Positions 31,701 to 41,808 are shown, counted from the stretch's first letter. The stretch: 64,000 bases of DNA from an uncultured Leptolyngbyaceae cyanobacterium (GCA_938023035.1 CALIDI010000021.1:1-64000), one strand, 5' to 3'. Notes: generated by a model not told the origin, from the letters alone. Numbers and translations: made by a program.

Positions 31701-34559
31701 CGGATTCGCGCGAGTTTTCCAGGAGCGCCAGAAGCCACTGCCACAGACAGCCAAATCTGGGTGACGGGAGCCGATCCAGTGGGTTGGCTTGACCGTTACA
31801 CAAACAACCGCCTCGAACTGAAGCTAGATAAAGAAACCTACCAACCCGGCGAAACCGCCACCGTTCTGGTTCAGTCACCCTATCCAGAAGCCGAGCTTTA
31901 CCTCTCGGTGGTGCGTCATAATATCCTGCACCAGAGCGTTACCAAAGTAACAGGGAATGCGCCACAGGTGCAATTTACAGTAACTCCTGACATGTTGCCC
32001 AACGCCGCGGTGGAAGTGGTGCTAGTGCGGCAGGGTAAACCCTTGGCCAGCATTGAACCCGGTAGTCTAGATAAACTGGTACGGATTGGCTTTGCCCCGT
32101 TTCAAACTCAGTTAGATGGACAATACCTGAAGCTCGCAACCCAACTCACTTCGACTCTGGAACCTGGTGCCACCCAGACTCTGCAATTGAGTCTGACGGA
32201 TCGGGAAGACAAACCGATCCGTGGCCAGTTCACAGTAGCGGTGGTGAATGAAGCGGTGCTGCAACTGACGGGTTATCGCCCGCCTGACTTAGTAAAGACC
32301 GTGTTTGCAGAGCAACCGATTTCGACGCGGCTGAGCGATAATCGCCCGGATGTTGTCCTCCAACCCCAGGCGTCGCCGCTTGCTAAAGGCTGGGGCTATG
32401 GTGGTGGTCTCTCTAGTGGCGCTGGCAGTACCCGCACCCGCCGAGATTTTCGCGCTTTGGCCTACTACAACGGCACTATAACAACGGATGCGAATGGAAA
32501 GGCGACGGTGCAGTTTTCCTTACCTGATGACCTGACAACCTGGCGGGTACTGGCTCTGGCAACGGATGGGCAGTTGCATTTTGGTCAAACAGATGCCACC
32601 TTCACGACCACCCAACCCCTCATTGCCGAACCCCTGCTGCCCCAGTTTGCCCGCCCCGGCGATCGCCCAGAAATTGGGCTAGCTGTGATTAACAACACTG
32701 GGCAAGAAGGCGAGGTGCAAGTCAATGGCACAGTGACTGAACCCCTGAAACTGGAGCAAACAGCCGAACAGCAGGCGGCGCTCAAGTCCGGTTCTCGTGC
32801 CTTTCGATTTCCTGCAACGGTGGAGCAACTCGGAGCCGGTAAGGTCACGTTTACGGCTGCGCTCAACAACGCCAGCGACAGTTTTGAGGTGCCTCTGGAA
32901 ATTCGGGAGCACAGCGTGATAGAGCAGGTGATTGAAGCCGGGAGTACTGATCGCGGCACCCAAGTGGCCCTAAATGTGGCGAATAACGTGGATCCCAAAG
33001 TGGGAGGATTAGACCTGACCCTGGCGCGCACCCTGATGCCGCAAATCCTTGCTCCGGCCCAGCAGGTCTTTAACCAGACGGATTTACCCTTTCTGGAACC
33101 TGCCGCCAGTCAGTTAGCAATCGCCGCCCAACTGCAAACCCTGGCCCAGCGAGAAAACCAGACCCTGGGCCAATTTGACCCAACCCAGCAGGCAAGCCAG
33201 GCAATTGAGCGCCTGCAAAAGCTCCAGCGGGCCGATGGGGGGTTTGCCGCCTTCCCAGGGCAAAACCGCTCTGACCCCTTTGTGACTCCCTATGCAGCTC
33301 AGGCAATCGCCCAGGCCAAAGCGGCCTTTCCGGTAGAGTCTGCTCCAGCCCAGGCCCTCCAGAGCCTCCAGAATGGTTTAACCGATTACCTCAATCGGAT
33401 TTTGGCAAATCCAGGGCAGTACGATTTCTGTAAAGAAGCCCTCTGCAAAAACCAGGTACGGTTAGAGGCCCTGCTGGCCTTGGCTGAATTGGGCGATCGC
33501 CGCAACGACTTTGTGGCCGATTTGTATGCCCAGCGCAACCAGTTTGACCGCGTTAGCCAGATCAAGTTAGCCCGCCTCCTCTCCCAGACGCCTGGCTGGC
33601 AAGGGGAAGGCGCACAAATGACGGAACAGATTCGTCAAACTCTGGCAGAAACCGGTCGGAGTGCGACGGTCAACCTGCCCTCTGAATGGCGCTGGTACCA
33701 CTCCCCCACAACGATTCAAGCGCAGACACTACGACTGTTTGCGGCCCAGGATGCAAACCCCGAAACTCTGGCGCGGCTGTTGCAAGGACTTCTCGACCAA
33801 CGTCGTAACGGTACTTGGCAAAGCACCTACGACAATGCGGAGGCGCTAGCAGCCTTGATAGCCTATAGTCAGGCCCAACCCACCGACCCCAGCTTTGAAG
33901 CCACAGTTGAGTTGGCGGGCAAACCCTTACTGAAAGAGCAGTTTCAGCGCGACCGCCCCGCCAGTGTATCGACTCAAATCCCAATGAGTGGATTACCCCG
34001 GGGCAATCAGGAGTTGAAACTGACGAAATCGGGACGAGGGCTGTTGCATTATCTGGTGGCCTACCGCTATCGCCTACAGGGTGACCAACCAGGACGGTTT
34101 AATGGTCTGCGGGTTACTCGCCTGCTGCGCCCGGCCAATCAGGATCAGGTGCTTTATCGCAATGGTCTTTATTCTCCTGAACCGCTGACCGTGACCACAG
34201 GGCAGGTGTTTGAAATTGAGTTAGAAATCATCACCGATCACCCCGTCGATCACGTCGTGATTACGGATCCGATCCCCGCTGGCTTTGAAGCTGTAGATAA
34301 TAGCTTCCAAACGACCAGCGCAGCCTATCGCATGCAGAGCGATAGCTGGCAGTTGGGCTATCGTACCCTCTATAAAGACAAGATGGTTGCCTTTGGCGAT
34401 CGCCTCGGCCCTGGAGTCTATACCCTGCATTATCTAGTTCGTTCGGTGACTCCGGGTACCTTTGCCTACCCCGGTGCCGAAGCCCGGTTACAGTACGCCC
34501 CTGAGGAATTTGGGCGATCTGCGGCCTTCACCGTTACAGTAAAGCAACCACCCCAATAG
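28782..34559 (+). CDS. Bacterial alpha-2-macroglobulin-like lipoprotein, thioester-less
   Basis: 1925 residues. The N-terminus is a lipoprotein signal (GLSVVSLGLVVAIGSC, Cys31). Then come macroglobulin (MG) beta domains, with the MG2 region around RGVIVPDRDLYQPGETAHFT (about 645-665), a bait-like region, an A2M domain (WRVLALATDGQLHFGQTD; near 1250-1270) and a helical thioester-type domain. At the place of the CxEQ thioester the sequence reads LPFLEPAASQLA (1435-1446), with no Cys and no Gln. So it cannot trap proteases covalently; the E. coli YfaS class lost the motif in the same way. The end has a conserved DPIPAGFEAVDN domain. Macroglobulins usually guard the periplasm with a penicillin-binding protein PBP1C, but no pbpC gene is seen here. 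Confidence 0.87.
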   Translation: MRSQRRWQQKIWQWLGLSVVSLGLVVAIGSCGTTQIGREQTPLPAVTPVQVGKLPDWIESISPIETANTTAQIRIRFKQPLIPIESLESETQSDLLKKFELVPPLPGQFRLLTPRMVGFQAEQAIPKATRVKVTLKAGLADLANHRLDQDFAWTFQTEPIQFTNLPSSPPPGSPEAEYAQPFVLQPVLKLTANTELDLTSLRQHVQLIPAGQSASVGLKVAQEERNPNNLTEEERFDPSLREWIYTLEPRQKLQKGTRYQLQITPGVRPVRGNLPSEGQFVSQIQTYGALAFDKMQLVGKPDSGGTFGRFESGIPQLLFSNGLKEESIESNLKLTPAPKPETKLVQLYEGDRYFRLNPWALEPNTRYQLTLGEKITDVFGQTLGKPTTVTFTTGNVAPDLWAPSGFNIFPAGKGLQLNVSTVNLSEFKSTVRVLQPKDMVYRDSAYPDEAGDSWFPRFNRWETNKVAMRPNQAVETAIPLSQKLGGNTGMLAYGIQGRTNPYLEDGKQKWREPTIYGMVQVTNLGIFAQWFPQGGLVRVHRLADGAPVARADVQIYLSRLDAKSRPDPAPCARGKTDSSGNLALTAADLRTCAGSEQGFKEPPKLLTIAQVGQDWAFTRTLEYSGSYEYGVSAGWQGMTPLSRGVIVPDRDLYQPGETAHFTGFAHSVQGGVLTTDREVPYQLTIEGPNGQRLELPEQKTNVYGTFSTDWTINNNQPLGFYTLRAKSARGVEMVGQFRIAEFKPPNFQVALTLEGISTEPGAIALAGKELKAKVQSRYLFGAPLENGRMRLTVTRQQTEFTPPNWSDFSFGRQWFYPQEAPEIAADVLQVTRALDAQGNSQEKVKLEAVLPYPMTYRVDAEVTDVSNLAVTDSASFVVLPSERLIGVKSDFVGQAGQALPVEVVVTDAKGQAIANQQVRIELQQMEYSRIARLVEGSRTDQNQVEFKTVATATVTSKETAQTVTLTPTSAGSYRIRASFPGAPEATATDSQIWVTGADPVGWLDRYTNNRLELKLDKETYQPGETATVLVQSPYPEAELYLSVVRHNILHQSVTKVTGNAPQVQFTVTPDMLPNAAVEVVLVRQGKPLASIEPGSLDKLVRIGFAPFQTQLDGQYLKLATQLTSTLEPGATQTLQLSLTDREDKPIRGQFTVAVVNEAVLQLTGYRPPDLVKTVFAEQPISTRLSDNRPDVVLQPQASPLAKGWGYGGGLSSGAGSTRTRRDFRALAYYNGTITTDANGKATVQFSLPDDLTTWRVLALATDGQLHFGQTDATFTTTQPLIAEPLLPQFARPGDRPEIGLAVINNTGQEGEVQVNGTVTEPLKLEQTAEQQAALKSGSRAFRFPATVEQLGAGKVTFTAALNNASDSFEVPLEIREHSVIEQVIEAGSTDRGTQVALNVANNVDPKVGGLDLTLARTLMPQILAPAQQVFNQTDLPFLEPAASQLAIAAQLQTLAQRENQTLGQFDPTQQASQAIERLQKLQRADGGFAAFPGQNRSDPFVTPYAAQAIAQAKAAFPVESAPAQALQSLQNGLTDYLNRILANPGQYDFCKEALCKNQVRLEALLALAELGDRRNDFVADLYAQRNQFDRVSQIKLARLLSQTPGWQGEGAQMTEQIRQTLAETGRSATVNLPSEWRWYHSPTTIQAQTLRLFAAQDANPETLARLLQGLLDQRRNGTWQSTYDNAEALAALIAYSQAQPTDPSFEATVELAGKPLLKEQFQRDRPASVSTQIPMSGLPRGNQELKLTKSGRGLLHYLVAYRYRLQGDQPGRFNGLRVTRLLRPANQDQVLYRNGLYSPEPLTVTTGQVFEIELEIITDHPVDHVVITDPIPAGFEAVDNSFQTTSAAYRMQSDSWQLGYRTLYKDKMVAFGDRLGPGVYTLHYLVRSVTPGTFAYPGAEARLQYAPEEFGRSAAFTVTVKQPPQ

Positions 34560-35038
34560 GGAAGAAACCCATCAGGAGCGGAGATTTTACCAACAGAAAT
34601 GCCCCAACCCTGACAATAAAGGCCAGAGACTCAGAGACTTCCGACCCATTTCTCCGTGGCCTCTGGCGCGCTCTGGTGAGCTAGTAGACTCAGTCATCTC
34701 AGGCATCAGTCTGTCTGCCCTCACGCTCACCCCTCTCCCTGTCCCCTTGCCTCCCATTCATGGGGGCCCGAGGAGAGGAGAGTCGATTCGGTTCCCCTTC
34801 TTCCGCGATGAGTGCAGGGGCACAGCCCTGGCGGGCATTCAAGAAGGCGGCCATTCAATAAAAGGGGATGAGGGTAGCTTAGACGAGTCCATAAACTTCC
34901 GCCGGGCGGTACTAGCGCGATCGCCCGGTTACTGAACGGGTTGGGGGTGAAGCGATTGTTAGGAGTGTTGCCCCTAGCCAGGGGTGCCATTCTGCGCTCT
35001 GTCTTAACCCTAGCTCTGACTGCGGTGAACCTCTATCC
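34560..35038. other. Intergenic region with repeat copy 6
   Basis: No gene is seen. Copy 6 of the repeat is present, with the phrase TAGTAGACTCAGTCATC beside it; a related TAGACTCAGTCACC occurs at 56819. Confidence 0.5.
34716..34876 (+). repeat. Dispersed palindromic repeat, copy 6
   Basis: GCCCTCACGCTCACCCCTCT, CCATTCATGGGGGCCCGAGG, and a closing GGGGATGAGGG. It is longer and more diverged than copy 5. Confidence 0.5.
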
Positions 35039-36091
35039 CTAACGCAAAAAGGCTACCAGTTGTTCGACTTTATCCCAGGCGGCACCGCTTTTGAGAATCG
35101 CCTTTGCCATCTCTACCCCCGCCCTGTAGGGATCTTCCTCCTGAGGAATAGCTCTCCCCACCCAGAGGGCCAGAGCCGCGTTGAGAGCCACAACCTCTTG
35201 CTGTGCTAAAGTGCCTCCCCCCTGGAGCACTGCCGTCAAAATAGCGGCATTGGTGGCTGCATTTCCGCCCGCAATCGCCGTCAGCGGTGCTGGAGTCAGA
35301 CCCAATTCTTCTGGATTCAGCACAACGGCGTGTATCTGCCCCTCTGCCAGCACCATTAGATCCGTCGGTGCCCCTAGCCCAGCTTCATCTAGTTTTTCTC
35401 GCCCATGTAAAACAATTGCTCGCTGGGTACCCAACTGAGCCATGGCGGCAGCGATCGGCTGAATCAGAGCCGCATCATAAACCCCCATCACCTGTCCGGT
35501 TGGCCGCAGAGGATTGACAAGCGGCCCCAACAGGTTAAACACCGTCCGAACTTTCAGGGTTTTGCGCAGGGGAGCCACTGCCTTCATTGCTGGGTGCCAG
35601 CCCGGTGCAAACAAAAAGGTGATGCCGACTTCGCTCAAAGCGGCTTCTATTTTTTCGGCGGGTGCCGCCAGGTTCACGCCTAAAAACTCCAGGACATCCG
35701 CAGATCCCACTTTGCTGGAGGCGGAGCGATTCCCGTGCTTGGCGACTGGAATGCCAGCGGCGGCAGCCACAAAGGCGACTGCTGTGGAGATATTGAAGGT
35801 GCCCGCCCCATCGCCACCGGTGCCACAGGTATCGATCGCCCCTACTGGAACCGCGTGATTTGCCGGCTGGGCCTGGGCTTGCAATACCTGGGCCATGCCT
35901 GTCAACTCAGAAGCCGAAACGCCTTTAGCCTGAAGCGCAGCCAGAATGGCTCCCGACAGCACCGGGGGAATCTCTGCATGCAGCCAACCCTGCATCAAAG
36001 CGTTGGCTTGCTCTACCGATAGGGATTCCTGGTTTAGGAGTTGTTGCAAAACATCCGACCAAAGGGTGGATTCCAGGGATGCTGAAGACAT
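35039..36091 (-). CDS. trpD: Anthranilate phosphoribosyltransferase
   Basis: A 350-residue enzyme of tryptophan synthesis joining anthranilate to PRPP. Motifs: [17 protein letters not shown] (PRPP binding, about 87-103), [18 protein letters not shown] (metal and anthranilate site, about 118-135) and a late [16 protein letters not shown]. The N-terminal helical domain (about 10-75) is of glycosyltransferase family 3 type. All the expected residues are present. The start ATG 36091 lies 19 bases downstream of the alpha/beta hydrolase stop, so the two are probably co-transcribed. No other trp gene is nearby, as is common in cyanobacteria, where trp genes are scattered. Confidence 0.95.
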   Translation of the reverse strand: MSSASLESTLWSDVLQQLLNQESLSVEQANALMQGWLHAEIPPVLSGAILAALQAKGVSASELTGMAQVLQAQAQPANHAVPVGAIDTCGTGGDGAGTFNISTAVAFVAAAAGIPVAKHGNRSASSKVGSADVLEFLGVNLAAPAEKIEAALSEVGITFLFAPGWHPAMKAVAPLRKTLKVRTVFNLLGPLVNPLRPTGQVMGVYDAALIQPIAAAMAQLGTQRAIVLHGREKLDEAGLGAPTDLMVLAEGQIHAVVLNPEELGLTPAPLTAIAGGNAATNAAILTAVLQGGGTLAQQEVVALNAALALWVGRAIPQEEDPYRAGVEMAKAILKSGAAWDKVEQLVAFLR

Positions 36092-36110
36092 GGCGATCGC
36101 GCAGTAGAAG

Positions 36111-37037
36111 CTAGAAAGGATTAGGGTTGATTCTACCCCGTCCTGTCTCAGCGAATGACGAAAGCTGCTGCAACCATTCTAGAATTTGCTGATTTACGGC
36201 CTGGGGACGCTCATCATGGGGGCAATGGCCCGTATCGGGTAGACTGACAAAGGTCACTGGATGAGACTGAGCCAAGTTTTGATAAATCTTCGCGGCGCTG
36301 ATGGGCGTCCAAGGGTCGGCTTCGCCCCAAATCACCAGCAGAGGTGCCTGCACTTTTGGCAATAATTCCACCGGCGACGGGCCAGCCGGAGCCGTCAAAA
36401 TGCTGGCAAAAACTTTTGCTGCCCCAGGGTCACAGGCCGGTTCATAAATTAAATCGACTAGCTCATCGGTAATGGCCGTAGCGTCATAGTACACCTGCTT
36501 TAAGCTGCGCCGAATGCTAGCCTTACTGCGAACCTGGTTAAACACTAACGTTCCCAAGGGCGATCGCACCACCTGGCTAAAAGCCCCCATCATCAGGCGT
36601 AGAGGTAGATTTAACTCCTCTGGCCGATGATTTAACCCACCTGCCGCATTAAGTAACACCCCACCCCGAGCAGTCCCCGGATAATCAGCCAGCATCGCCA
36701 GGGATAGCAACCCGCCGATGGAGTTCCCCACCCAGACACTAGGAGCCTGGATATGAGTCTGCCAAAAGTCGTGCAATAGGCCCTGCCACAGCTCAATCGA
36801 GTAGGCAATCGCCGGCTTAGCAGAGGCACCCAAACCTAACAGATCCAGAGCAAACACGCGATATCCCGCCGCTGCCAAGACAGGAATATTTTTCCGCCAG
36901 TGGCCAATCGACGCTCCAAACCCGTGAATCAAAACCAAGGGTGCTCCGCTACCCATCACGGTGTAACAAATGCGATGCCCGTTCCAATCCCAATAATGCT
37001 TCTCGAAGGTCGTTAGTGTAGGAGTTTCGGTAATCAC
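36111..37037 (-). CDS. Alpha/beta hydrolase
   Basis: 308 residues with a classical fold: oxyanion turn [14 protein letters not shown], nucleophile elbow [12 protein letters not shown] with Ser106, Asp in [10 protein letters not shown] and His in [11 protein letters not shown]. The cap domain lies at about 135-220. The GNSIGG elbow with a C-terminal GHCPHDE is shared with plant pheophytinase-like and related cyanobacterial esterases; the substrate cannot be read from the sequence. The start is GTG 37037. It is first of a two-gene unit with trpD, and it is divergent from clpP over 145 bases. Confidence 0.87.
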   Translation of the reverse strand: MITETPTLTTFEKHYWDWNGHRICYTVMGSGAPLVLIHGFGASIGHWRKNIPVLAAAGYRVFALDLLGLGASAKPAIAYSIELWQGLLHDFWQTHIQAPSVWVGNSIGGLLSLAMLADYPGTARGGVLLNAAGGLNHRPEELNLPLRLMMGAFSQVVRSPLGTLVFNQVRSKASIRRSLKQVYYDATAITDELVDLIYEPACDPGAAKVFASILTAPAGPSPVELLPKVQAPLLVIWGEADPWTPISAAKIYQNLAQSHPVTFVSLPDTGHCPHDERPQAVNQQILEWLQQLSSFAETGRGRINPNPF

Positions 37038-37182
37038 AAACGTCGGCTCAATTGTTGAATCGTTTCTCTCCTAATATGAAGCGTCTAGCCAGGGAGGGCA
37101 AGCCGTAAAACCGAACTTTGCCTGCCTCCCCGGCAGAGAATCAACCCATTACAATAGAATCTAACTTTAGGAAGAGAAACCC

Positions 37183-37779
37183 ATGATCCCCACCGTTATC
37201 GAACAGTCTGGACGCGGCGAGCGGGCGTTTGACATCTATTCCCGGCTTTTGCGCGAGCGCATTGTGTTTTTAGGGCAGGAGATCGATTCGGATATTGCCA
37301 ATACGATTGTGGCCCAGTTGCTTTTTCTGGATGCAGAAGACCCAGAAAAGGATATCTATCTCTACATCAATTCTCCTGGTGGCTCTGTCCACGCGGGGAT
37401 GGGTATTTTTGACACCATGAAGCATATTCGCCCAGATGTTTCTACGGTGTGTATGGGTTTGGCAGCTAGCATGGGCGCCTTTCTTTTGAGTGCGGGTACG
37501 AAGGGAAAGCGCACGAGCCTGCCCCATTCGCGCATTATGATTCACCAGCCTCTAGGGGGTGCCCAAGGGCAAGCAACAGATATTGAAATTCAAGCACGGG
37601 AAATTCTTTACCATAAGCGCCGCCTAAATGAGCTGCTGGCGGAGCACACAGGGCAACCCCTAGAGCGCATTACTGAAGACACCGAGCGGGATTTCTTTAT
37701 GTCTGCGGAAGAAGCCAAAAACTATGGCTTGATTGACCGGGTCATTGATCGCCGCCCTTCGGCTTTGTCTGTGGCCTAA
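37183..37779 (+). CDS. clpP: ATP-dependent Clp protease proteolytic subunit
   Basis: 198 residues. The serine-protease triad is visible: Ser96 in [12 protein letters not shown], His121 in [13 protein letters not shown] and Asp170 in [11 protein letters not shown]. The N-terminus [20 protein letters not shown] is typical of mature ClpP with little propeptide. The subunits form a double-heptamer chamber with a ClpX or ClpC ATPase. Cyanobacteria carry several clpP genes; this one has a full catalytic triad, so it is not the inactive ClpR type. AGGAAGAGAAACCC before the ATG gives a good ribosome-binding site. No clpX follows directly. Confidence 0.95.
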   Translation: MIPTVIEQSGRGERAFDIYSRLLRERIVFLGQEIDSDIANTIVAQLLFLDAEDPEKDIYLYINSPGGSVHAGMGIFDTMKHIRPDVSTVCMGLAASMGAFLLSAGTKGKRTSLPHSRIMIHQPLGGAQGQATDIEIQAREILYHKRRLNELLAEHTGQPLERITEDTERDFFMSAEEAKNYGLIDRVIDRRPSALSVA

Positions 37780-38063
37780 ATAAATCCGACAAAATCAGGA
37801 TTTGCTCACCTGCTCCTGAAGTTCAAAGACCCAGGGCGCACGGAAGCATGGTTTTGGATTCTCTGGGGCTTTTGTAAGGGGGTACCTTCCATTTTGCCGT
37901 TGAGTTGGAGTCGCATTCCTTATCGCTATAGCCACCTGGCTTCAGACGAGGTGCAGCGGTGGAATGCTGGGCTAGGGGTAGTGCTCCCACTCCCGCTCAA
38001 TTCCCAATGAACCCAGCAACCGGGCGATCGCGATTAAAGCTTATTCCAATACCCTCTACGTTT

Positions 38064-39614
38064 ATGCCTCCAGCCGACGAAACGGTTGATGTGATTGTAA
38101 TCGGGAGTGGTGTCGGCGGTCTCTGCTGTGCTGCTCTGCTGGCCCACTATGGGTTTTCGGTGGTCGTCTGCGAAAGCCACGCGATCGCCGGTGGTGCCGC
38201 CCACGCCTTTGAGCGTCAAGGCTTTATCTTCGATTCAGGGCCATCGCTCTATTCGGGCTTATCGGTGTCGCCCTCGCCCAACCCCCTGCGTCAGGTGCTG
38301 GATGCAATTGGGGAAGATTTGCCCTGGGTGCACTACGATACCTGGGGCTGCTGCCTGCCCGAGGGAAATTTTGCCACCCAGGTCGGGGCTGAGCAATTCT
38401 GCGATGTTTTGCAGCAATTGGGTGGAGCAACTGCTGTCGAAGAGTGGCGACGATTGCAACAGGTCATGGCGCCCCTGGCAGCGGCAGCGATTGCCCTTCC
38501 CCCAGCGGCGCTCAGGCTCGATTTAGGTGCTTTGTTGACAATTGGGCGCTTTAGCCCGGCGCTATTGCCCCAAATTGGCTTGATCCCACGCCTGACTGGC
38601 AACTTCGCCAAGATTATCGAGGGAGTCGTCCAGGATCCCTTCATTCTTCACTGGCTGAATCTCCTCTGCTTTTTGTTATCGGGCTTACCGGCCAGCGGCA
38701 CCAGTGCCGCTGAAGTGGCTTTTATGTTTGCCGACTGGTATCGCCCCAATAGTCAGCTTGACTATCCCCTGGGGGGGAGTGGGGCGATCGTCACAGCCCT
38801 AGTTCGAGGGCTGCAAAAACAGGGAGGGCAACTCTGGCTCAATGCCCATGTTGAGCAAATTCTGGTGGCAGATCATCGGGCTGTAGGCGTGCGACTACGC
38901 CAGGGGAAAACGCTGCGAGCACGCCGGGCGGTGGTTTCAAATGCGTCAATTTGGGATACCTTACCCCTATTTCCGGCAGGGGCAGTGCCCTCCCGATGGA
39001 GCGCTCAACAACAAGCAATACCCGTCTGTGATAGCTTTATGCATTTGCATCTAGGGATTAAGGCAGACGGGCTACCCGCTGATCTGGCTTGTCACTACAT
39101 CTCGGTGAAGAATTGGGATGCACTCACAGCCCCTCAAAACGTAGTGCTGATTTCAATCCCGTCCTTGTTGGATCCTAGCCTTGCGCCCGCGGGTTACCAC
39201 ACAATCCATGTTTATACTCCGGCCAATGAACCCTATGCCCTATGGGAGGGGCTAGAGCGGGATCGTCGGGCCTATGAGCAGCAAAAGCAGCAACGGGCGG
39301 AGGTAATGTGGCAAGCACTAGAACAGGTCATTCCCGATATTCGCGATCGCTGCGAAGTGACGCTAGTGGGCACCCCCCTGACCCATGCCCGGTTTCTGCG
39401 CCGCTATCGCGGCTCCTATGGGCCAGCACTCCGAGCCGGCCAAGGTTTGTTTCCCAGCAGTCGAACCCCTCTGGCTGGGCTGCTGTGTTGCGGTGATTCG
39501 ACCTTTCCAGGCATTGGCCTGCCAGCAGTAGCCGCCAGCGGCATGATTGCAGCCAACACCCTGGCCCCTCTTTCTCAACACTGGCAGATGCTGCGGCAAA
39601 TTGGCTTGGCCTAG
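38064..39614 (+). CDS. CrtISO-like / phytoene desaturase-family oxidoreductase
   Basis: 516 residues from ATG 38064. The FAD-binding motif VIVIGSGVGGLCCAALLA is near the N-terminus (about 10-27) and is followed by GGAAHAFERQGFIFDSGPS. The C-terminal FAD motif is LCCGDSTFPGIGLPAVAASG. This is the carotenoid isomerase/desaturase superfamily; the overall layout is closer to CrtISO-like and plant chloroplast relatives than to CrtI desaturases. The substrate may be a carotenoid but need not be. The frame is open up to 37959; ATG 38010 is another candidate, but ATG 38064 sits nine residues before the conserved domain. It ends 70 bases before tRNA-Leu. Confidence 0.8.
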   Translation: MPPADETVDVIVIGSGVGGLCCAALLAHYGFSVVVCESHAIAGGAAHAFERQGFIFDSGPSLYSGLSVSPSPNPLRQVLDAIGEDLPWVHYDTWGCCLPEGNFATQVGAEQFCDVLQQLGGATAVEEWRRLQQVMAPLAAAAIALPPAALRLDLGALLTIGRFSPALLPQIGLIPRLTGNFAKIIEGVVQDPFILHWLNLLCFLLSGLPASGTSAAEVAFMFADWYRPNSQLDYPLGGSGAIVTALVRGLQKQGGQLWLNAHVEQILVADHRAVGVRLRQGKTLRARRAVVSNASIWDTLPLFPAGAVPSRWSAQQQAIPVCDSFMHLHLGIKADGLPADLACHYISVKNWDALTAPQNVVLISIPSLLDPSLAPAGYHTIHVYTPANEPYALWEGLERDRRAYEQQKQQRAEVMWQALEQVIPDIRDRCEVTLVGTPLTHARFLRRYRGSYGPALRAGQGLFPSSRTPLAGLLCCGDSTFPGIGLPAVAASGMIAANTLAPLSQHWQMLRQIGLA

Positions 39615-39684
39615 ACTTCTGCCAAGCGGTGAGAGATTATTCGCCCACCGTTCAACAGCTCTGCTATGATAGAAAAGCCAAATT

Positions 39685-39766
<82 letters not shown>

Positions 39767-40540
39767 TTAAAATTGATCCTTCATCCCCCGCAAACGCGTA
39801 AAGGTCTGGATTGGGTTGCTGGCCTTCACAGCCCTCTGGAGGGTCGGTTCATCCCATCGCAAAAACGGGTTGATGCGTTTTTCGCGACCTAGGAGTGCTG
39901 GAATCGTCGCTGCTCCTCGCTTGCGGCTCTCTTCGACTTCGGTATAGTACTGCTGCAAAGCAACATTTTCGCGATCGACCGTCAGGTCAAACTGTAGGTT
40001 TTTGAGGGTGTACTCATGGGCGCACCAAATGCGGGTATGGTCGGGTAACGCTCGCAGTTTGCTCAGGGAAGCCACCATCTGGCTGGGGGTTCCTTCAAAC
40101 AACCTGCCACAGCCACCGGAGAAGAGCGTATCGCCACAAAATAACTCTGCTGGCTCGCCCGGTTGAGGGGCCGCAAAAAAGTAGGCAATGTGAGCACGGG
40201 TATGCCCAGGGACGAAGAGAACCTCAGCGGTGCGATCGGCAAAGATGACGCGATCGCCCTCCTGCAAAAACACCTGTTGCCCTGGAATCCGCCCTCGGTC
40301 CTCTGCACCCCCATAGACAATTGCTTCTGGGAAAGCTGCTAACAGTGCCTGATTCCCCCCGACATGGTCATGGTGATGATGGGTATTCAAAATCGCCACT
40401 AACCGACTATTTAGAGCTTGCAATTGCCGGAGTACATCGGTCGATTCTGCTGGGTCAACAACGGCGGCAGTAGATGTGGTGGGATCATGCAACAAAAAAA
40501 TGTAGTTATCCACCCGTGCGGGCAGGCGATAGATGTGCAT
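39767..40540 (-). CDS. gloB: Hydroxyacylglutathione hydrolase (glyoxalase II)
   Basis: 257 residues, metallo-beta-lactamase fold. It has the metal-binding motif [10 protein letters not shown] (about 53-62), VPGHTRAH (third-strand His), the bridging Asp in [18 protein letters not shown] (about 134-150) and [12 protein letters not shown]. The C-terminal helical domain ends [12 protein letters not shown]. The binuclear metal site is complete. It hydrolyses S-lactoylglutathione in methylglyoxal detoxification. The stop TAA (39767-39769) abuts the tRNA-Leu 3' end with no gap, so the two convergent transcripts must overlap or end very near. Confidence 0.95.
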   Translation of the reverse strand: MHIYRLPARVDNYIFLLHDPTTSTAAVVDPAESTDVLRQLQALNSRLVAILNTHHHHDHVGGNQALLAAFPEAIVYGGAEDRGRIPGQQVFLQEGDRVIFADRTAEVLFVPGHTRAHIAYFFAAPQPGEPAELFCGDTLFSGGCGRLFEGTPSQMVASLSKLRALPDHTRIWCAHEYTLKNLQFDLTVDRENVALQQYYTEVEESRKRGAATIPALLGREKRINPFLRWDEPTLQRAVKASNPIQTFTRLRGMKDQF

Positions 40541-41081
40541 GGGTTGATTTCATCGACTCTTTACCTATTTACCCTAACCGTTTGCACAACTATTATCAAA
40601 ATCTTGATAAAAGGGTAATAAGTGTAGAAGCTGCCGAAAACCTGGCTTTCTGGGCGTTACTCCACGATCGCTCTGTTTGCCAAGCTTGGTGATGTTGTGA
40701 TCGCTCATTTACGGGCAGCATGGCCGGAAAAAATAACTTGGGTTTGCCCCCATCTTAACCAAGCTGTTTCCTGCGCATAGCAGCGGTCTGAATCATCAAC
40801 CTTTTGTTAACCAGCCAGGTATAGGCCTCCATTGGCTGGTGCGATGGCCCAATCCCCCCTACCTTGGTGGATTCAGCAACCTAGCGTCGCTATATTGCTG
40901 AAGTCAACTCAACGGCTGAGGGGTCGTATTTGGAATGAAAGAATTGGCGACGCTACTCTTGCACCTGCAAGCTAGAAGCATCAAGGCTAGCTCCCTGTTG
41001 ATTCAAGTGCTGAGTGATTTCGGCCCTCGGTCAATTGGGCAAGCTAATAGAAAGTAAAGAAAATCTAAAATCAGGGAAGTC
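40541..41081. other. Intergenic region, gloB to small-protein gene
   Basis: No gene or strong hairpin was found. It should hold the gloB promoter near 40560-40620 (AT-rich, with AAAATCTTGATAAAAG) and that of the small protein. Confidence 0.4.
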
Positions 41082-41285
41082 ATGCAGATGGTATCGGGTC
41101 GGAGAAATTCTACGGTTCAACAACTTGTGGAACAAATCGCACGTCAGGGGCACCTTACCCGGCGGGATTACCTTCAACTGACAACCCTGCTGCTGGCAAC
41201 CCATAAACTGGGTTTAGAAGAGCGGGTGCAGATCAACCGGGTGTTTGATTCGCTTCAAGCGGGACGACTAAAGTTGATAGATTAA
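41082..41285 (+). CDS. Small conserved cyanobacterial protein
   Basis: 67 residues. The pattern RQGHLTRRDYLQLTTLLLAT followed by EERVQINRVFDSLQAGRLKLID is of a kind I recall as widespread in cyanobacteria under hypothetical names. It predicts two or three helices and a conserved QINR(V/I)FD..GRL.L.D end. There is no signal peptide or membrane segment. ATG 41082 has GGGAAG about eight bases before it; a second ATG two codons later is possible. Function unknown. Confidence 0.75.
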   Translation: MQMVSGRRNSTVQQLVEQIARQGHLTRRDYLQLTTLLLATHKLGLEERVQINRVFDSLQAGRLKLID

Positions 41286-41633
41286 GTAATTGATAGATTA
41301 AGCAACGAGTCAATCGGGCTAGGGGCAGCTCAAAGCAGGTAATGCCCTCTAAGAAACAAGGACTTTATCACTTAAAACTTGACCACAGAGAACATAGCTC
41401 TAGATCTCGGTGCCCTTTACGTCTCTGTGGTAAAGCACTCAAGTTTTCGGCCCTTTGCATGTATGAGGGACACAAAACACTGAGGGACTCCCCATGAGCC
41501 TGATGCCCGGTGAGCCTGATGCTGAGTGCGCTTGCATCTGTTTTACTGCTTGATTCACCGGTAGCCCCTAGTGGAATACTGTCGTGACGTATTCTCGGTC
41601 TGACCTCATCTGTATTGATCAGAGCCGTAGTAA
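41286..41633. other. Intergenic region between convergent genes
   Basis: No gene was found. The right end has the terminator described next. Confidence 0.4.
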
Positions 41634-41664
41634 AACCCCCTAGACTTTTAGGAAATCTAGGGGG
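41632..41664 (-). terminator. Terminator hairpin for the cpcG transcript
   Basis: CCCCCTAGA (41636-41644) pairs with TCTAGGGGG (41656-41664) over 9 bp. On the minus strand the stem is followed by TTTT (41635-41632), so the T-tract fits a minus-strand transcript coming from cpcG. Confidence 0.7.
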
Positions 41665-41733
41665 CTTCTAACAGGTTTTATCCTTCAATCAAGGTTCTCA
41701 ACTTAAACCGGGTGCCTCAAAAGTCAATGCCTT

Positions 41734-41786
41734 GCTAGCCCTAACGACGCAGGTCGCAGCGATACGGGCAAAACCGGCCTCTGTAG
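41734..41786 (+). repeat. 53-bp dispersed repeat, copy B
   Basis: It lies between the cpcG stop and its terminator. It aligns gaplessly to copy A at 18950-19002, 37 of 53 identical. On the minus strand it would be in the 3' untranslated part of the cpcG message. Confidence 0.55.
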
Positions 41787-41808
41787 GCGGTCGATTGTAG
41801 GCGATCGC

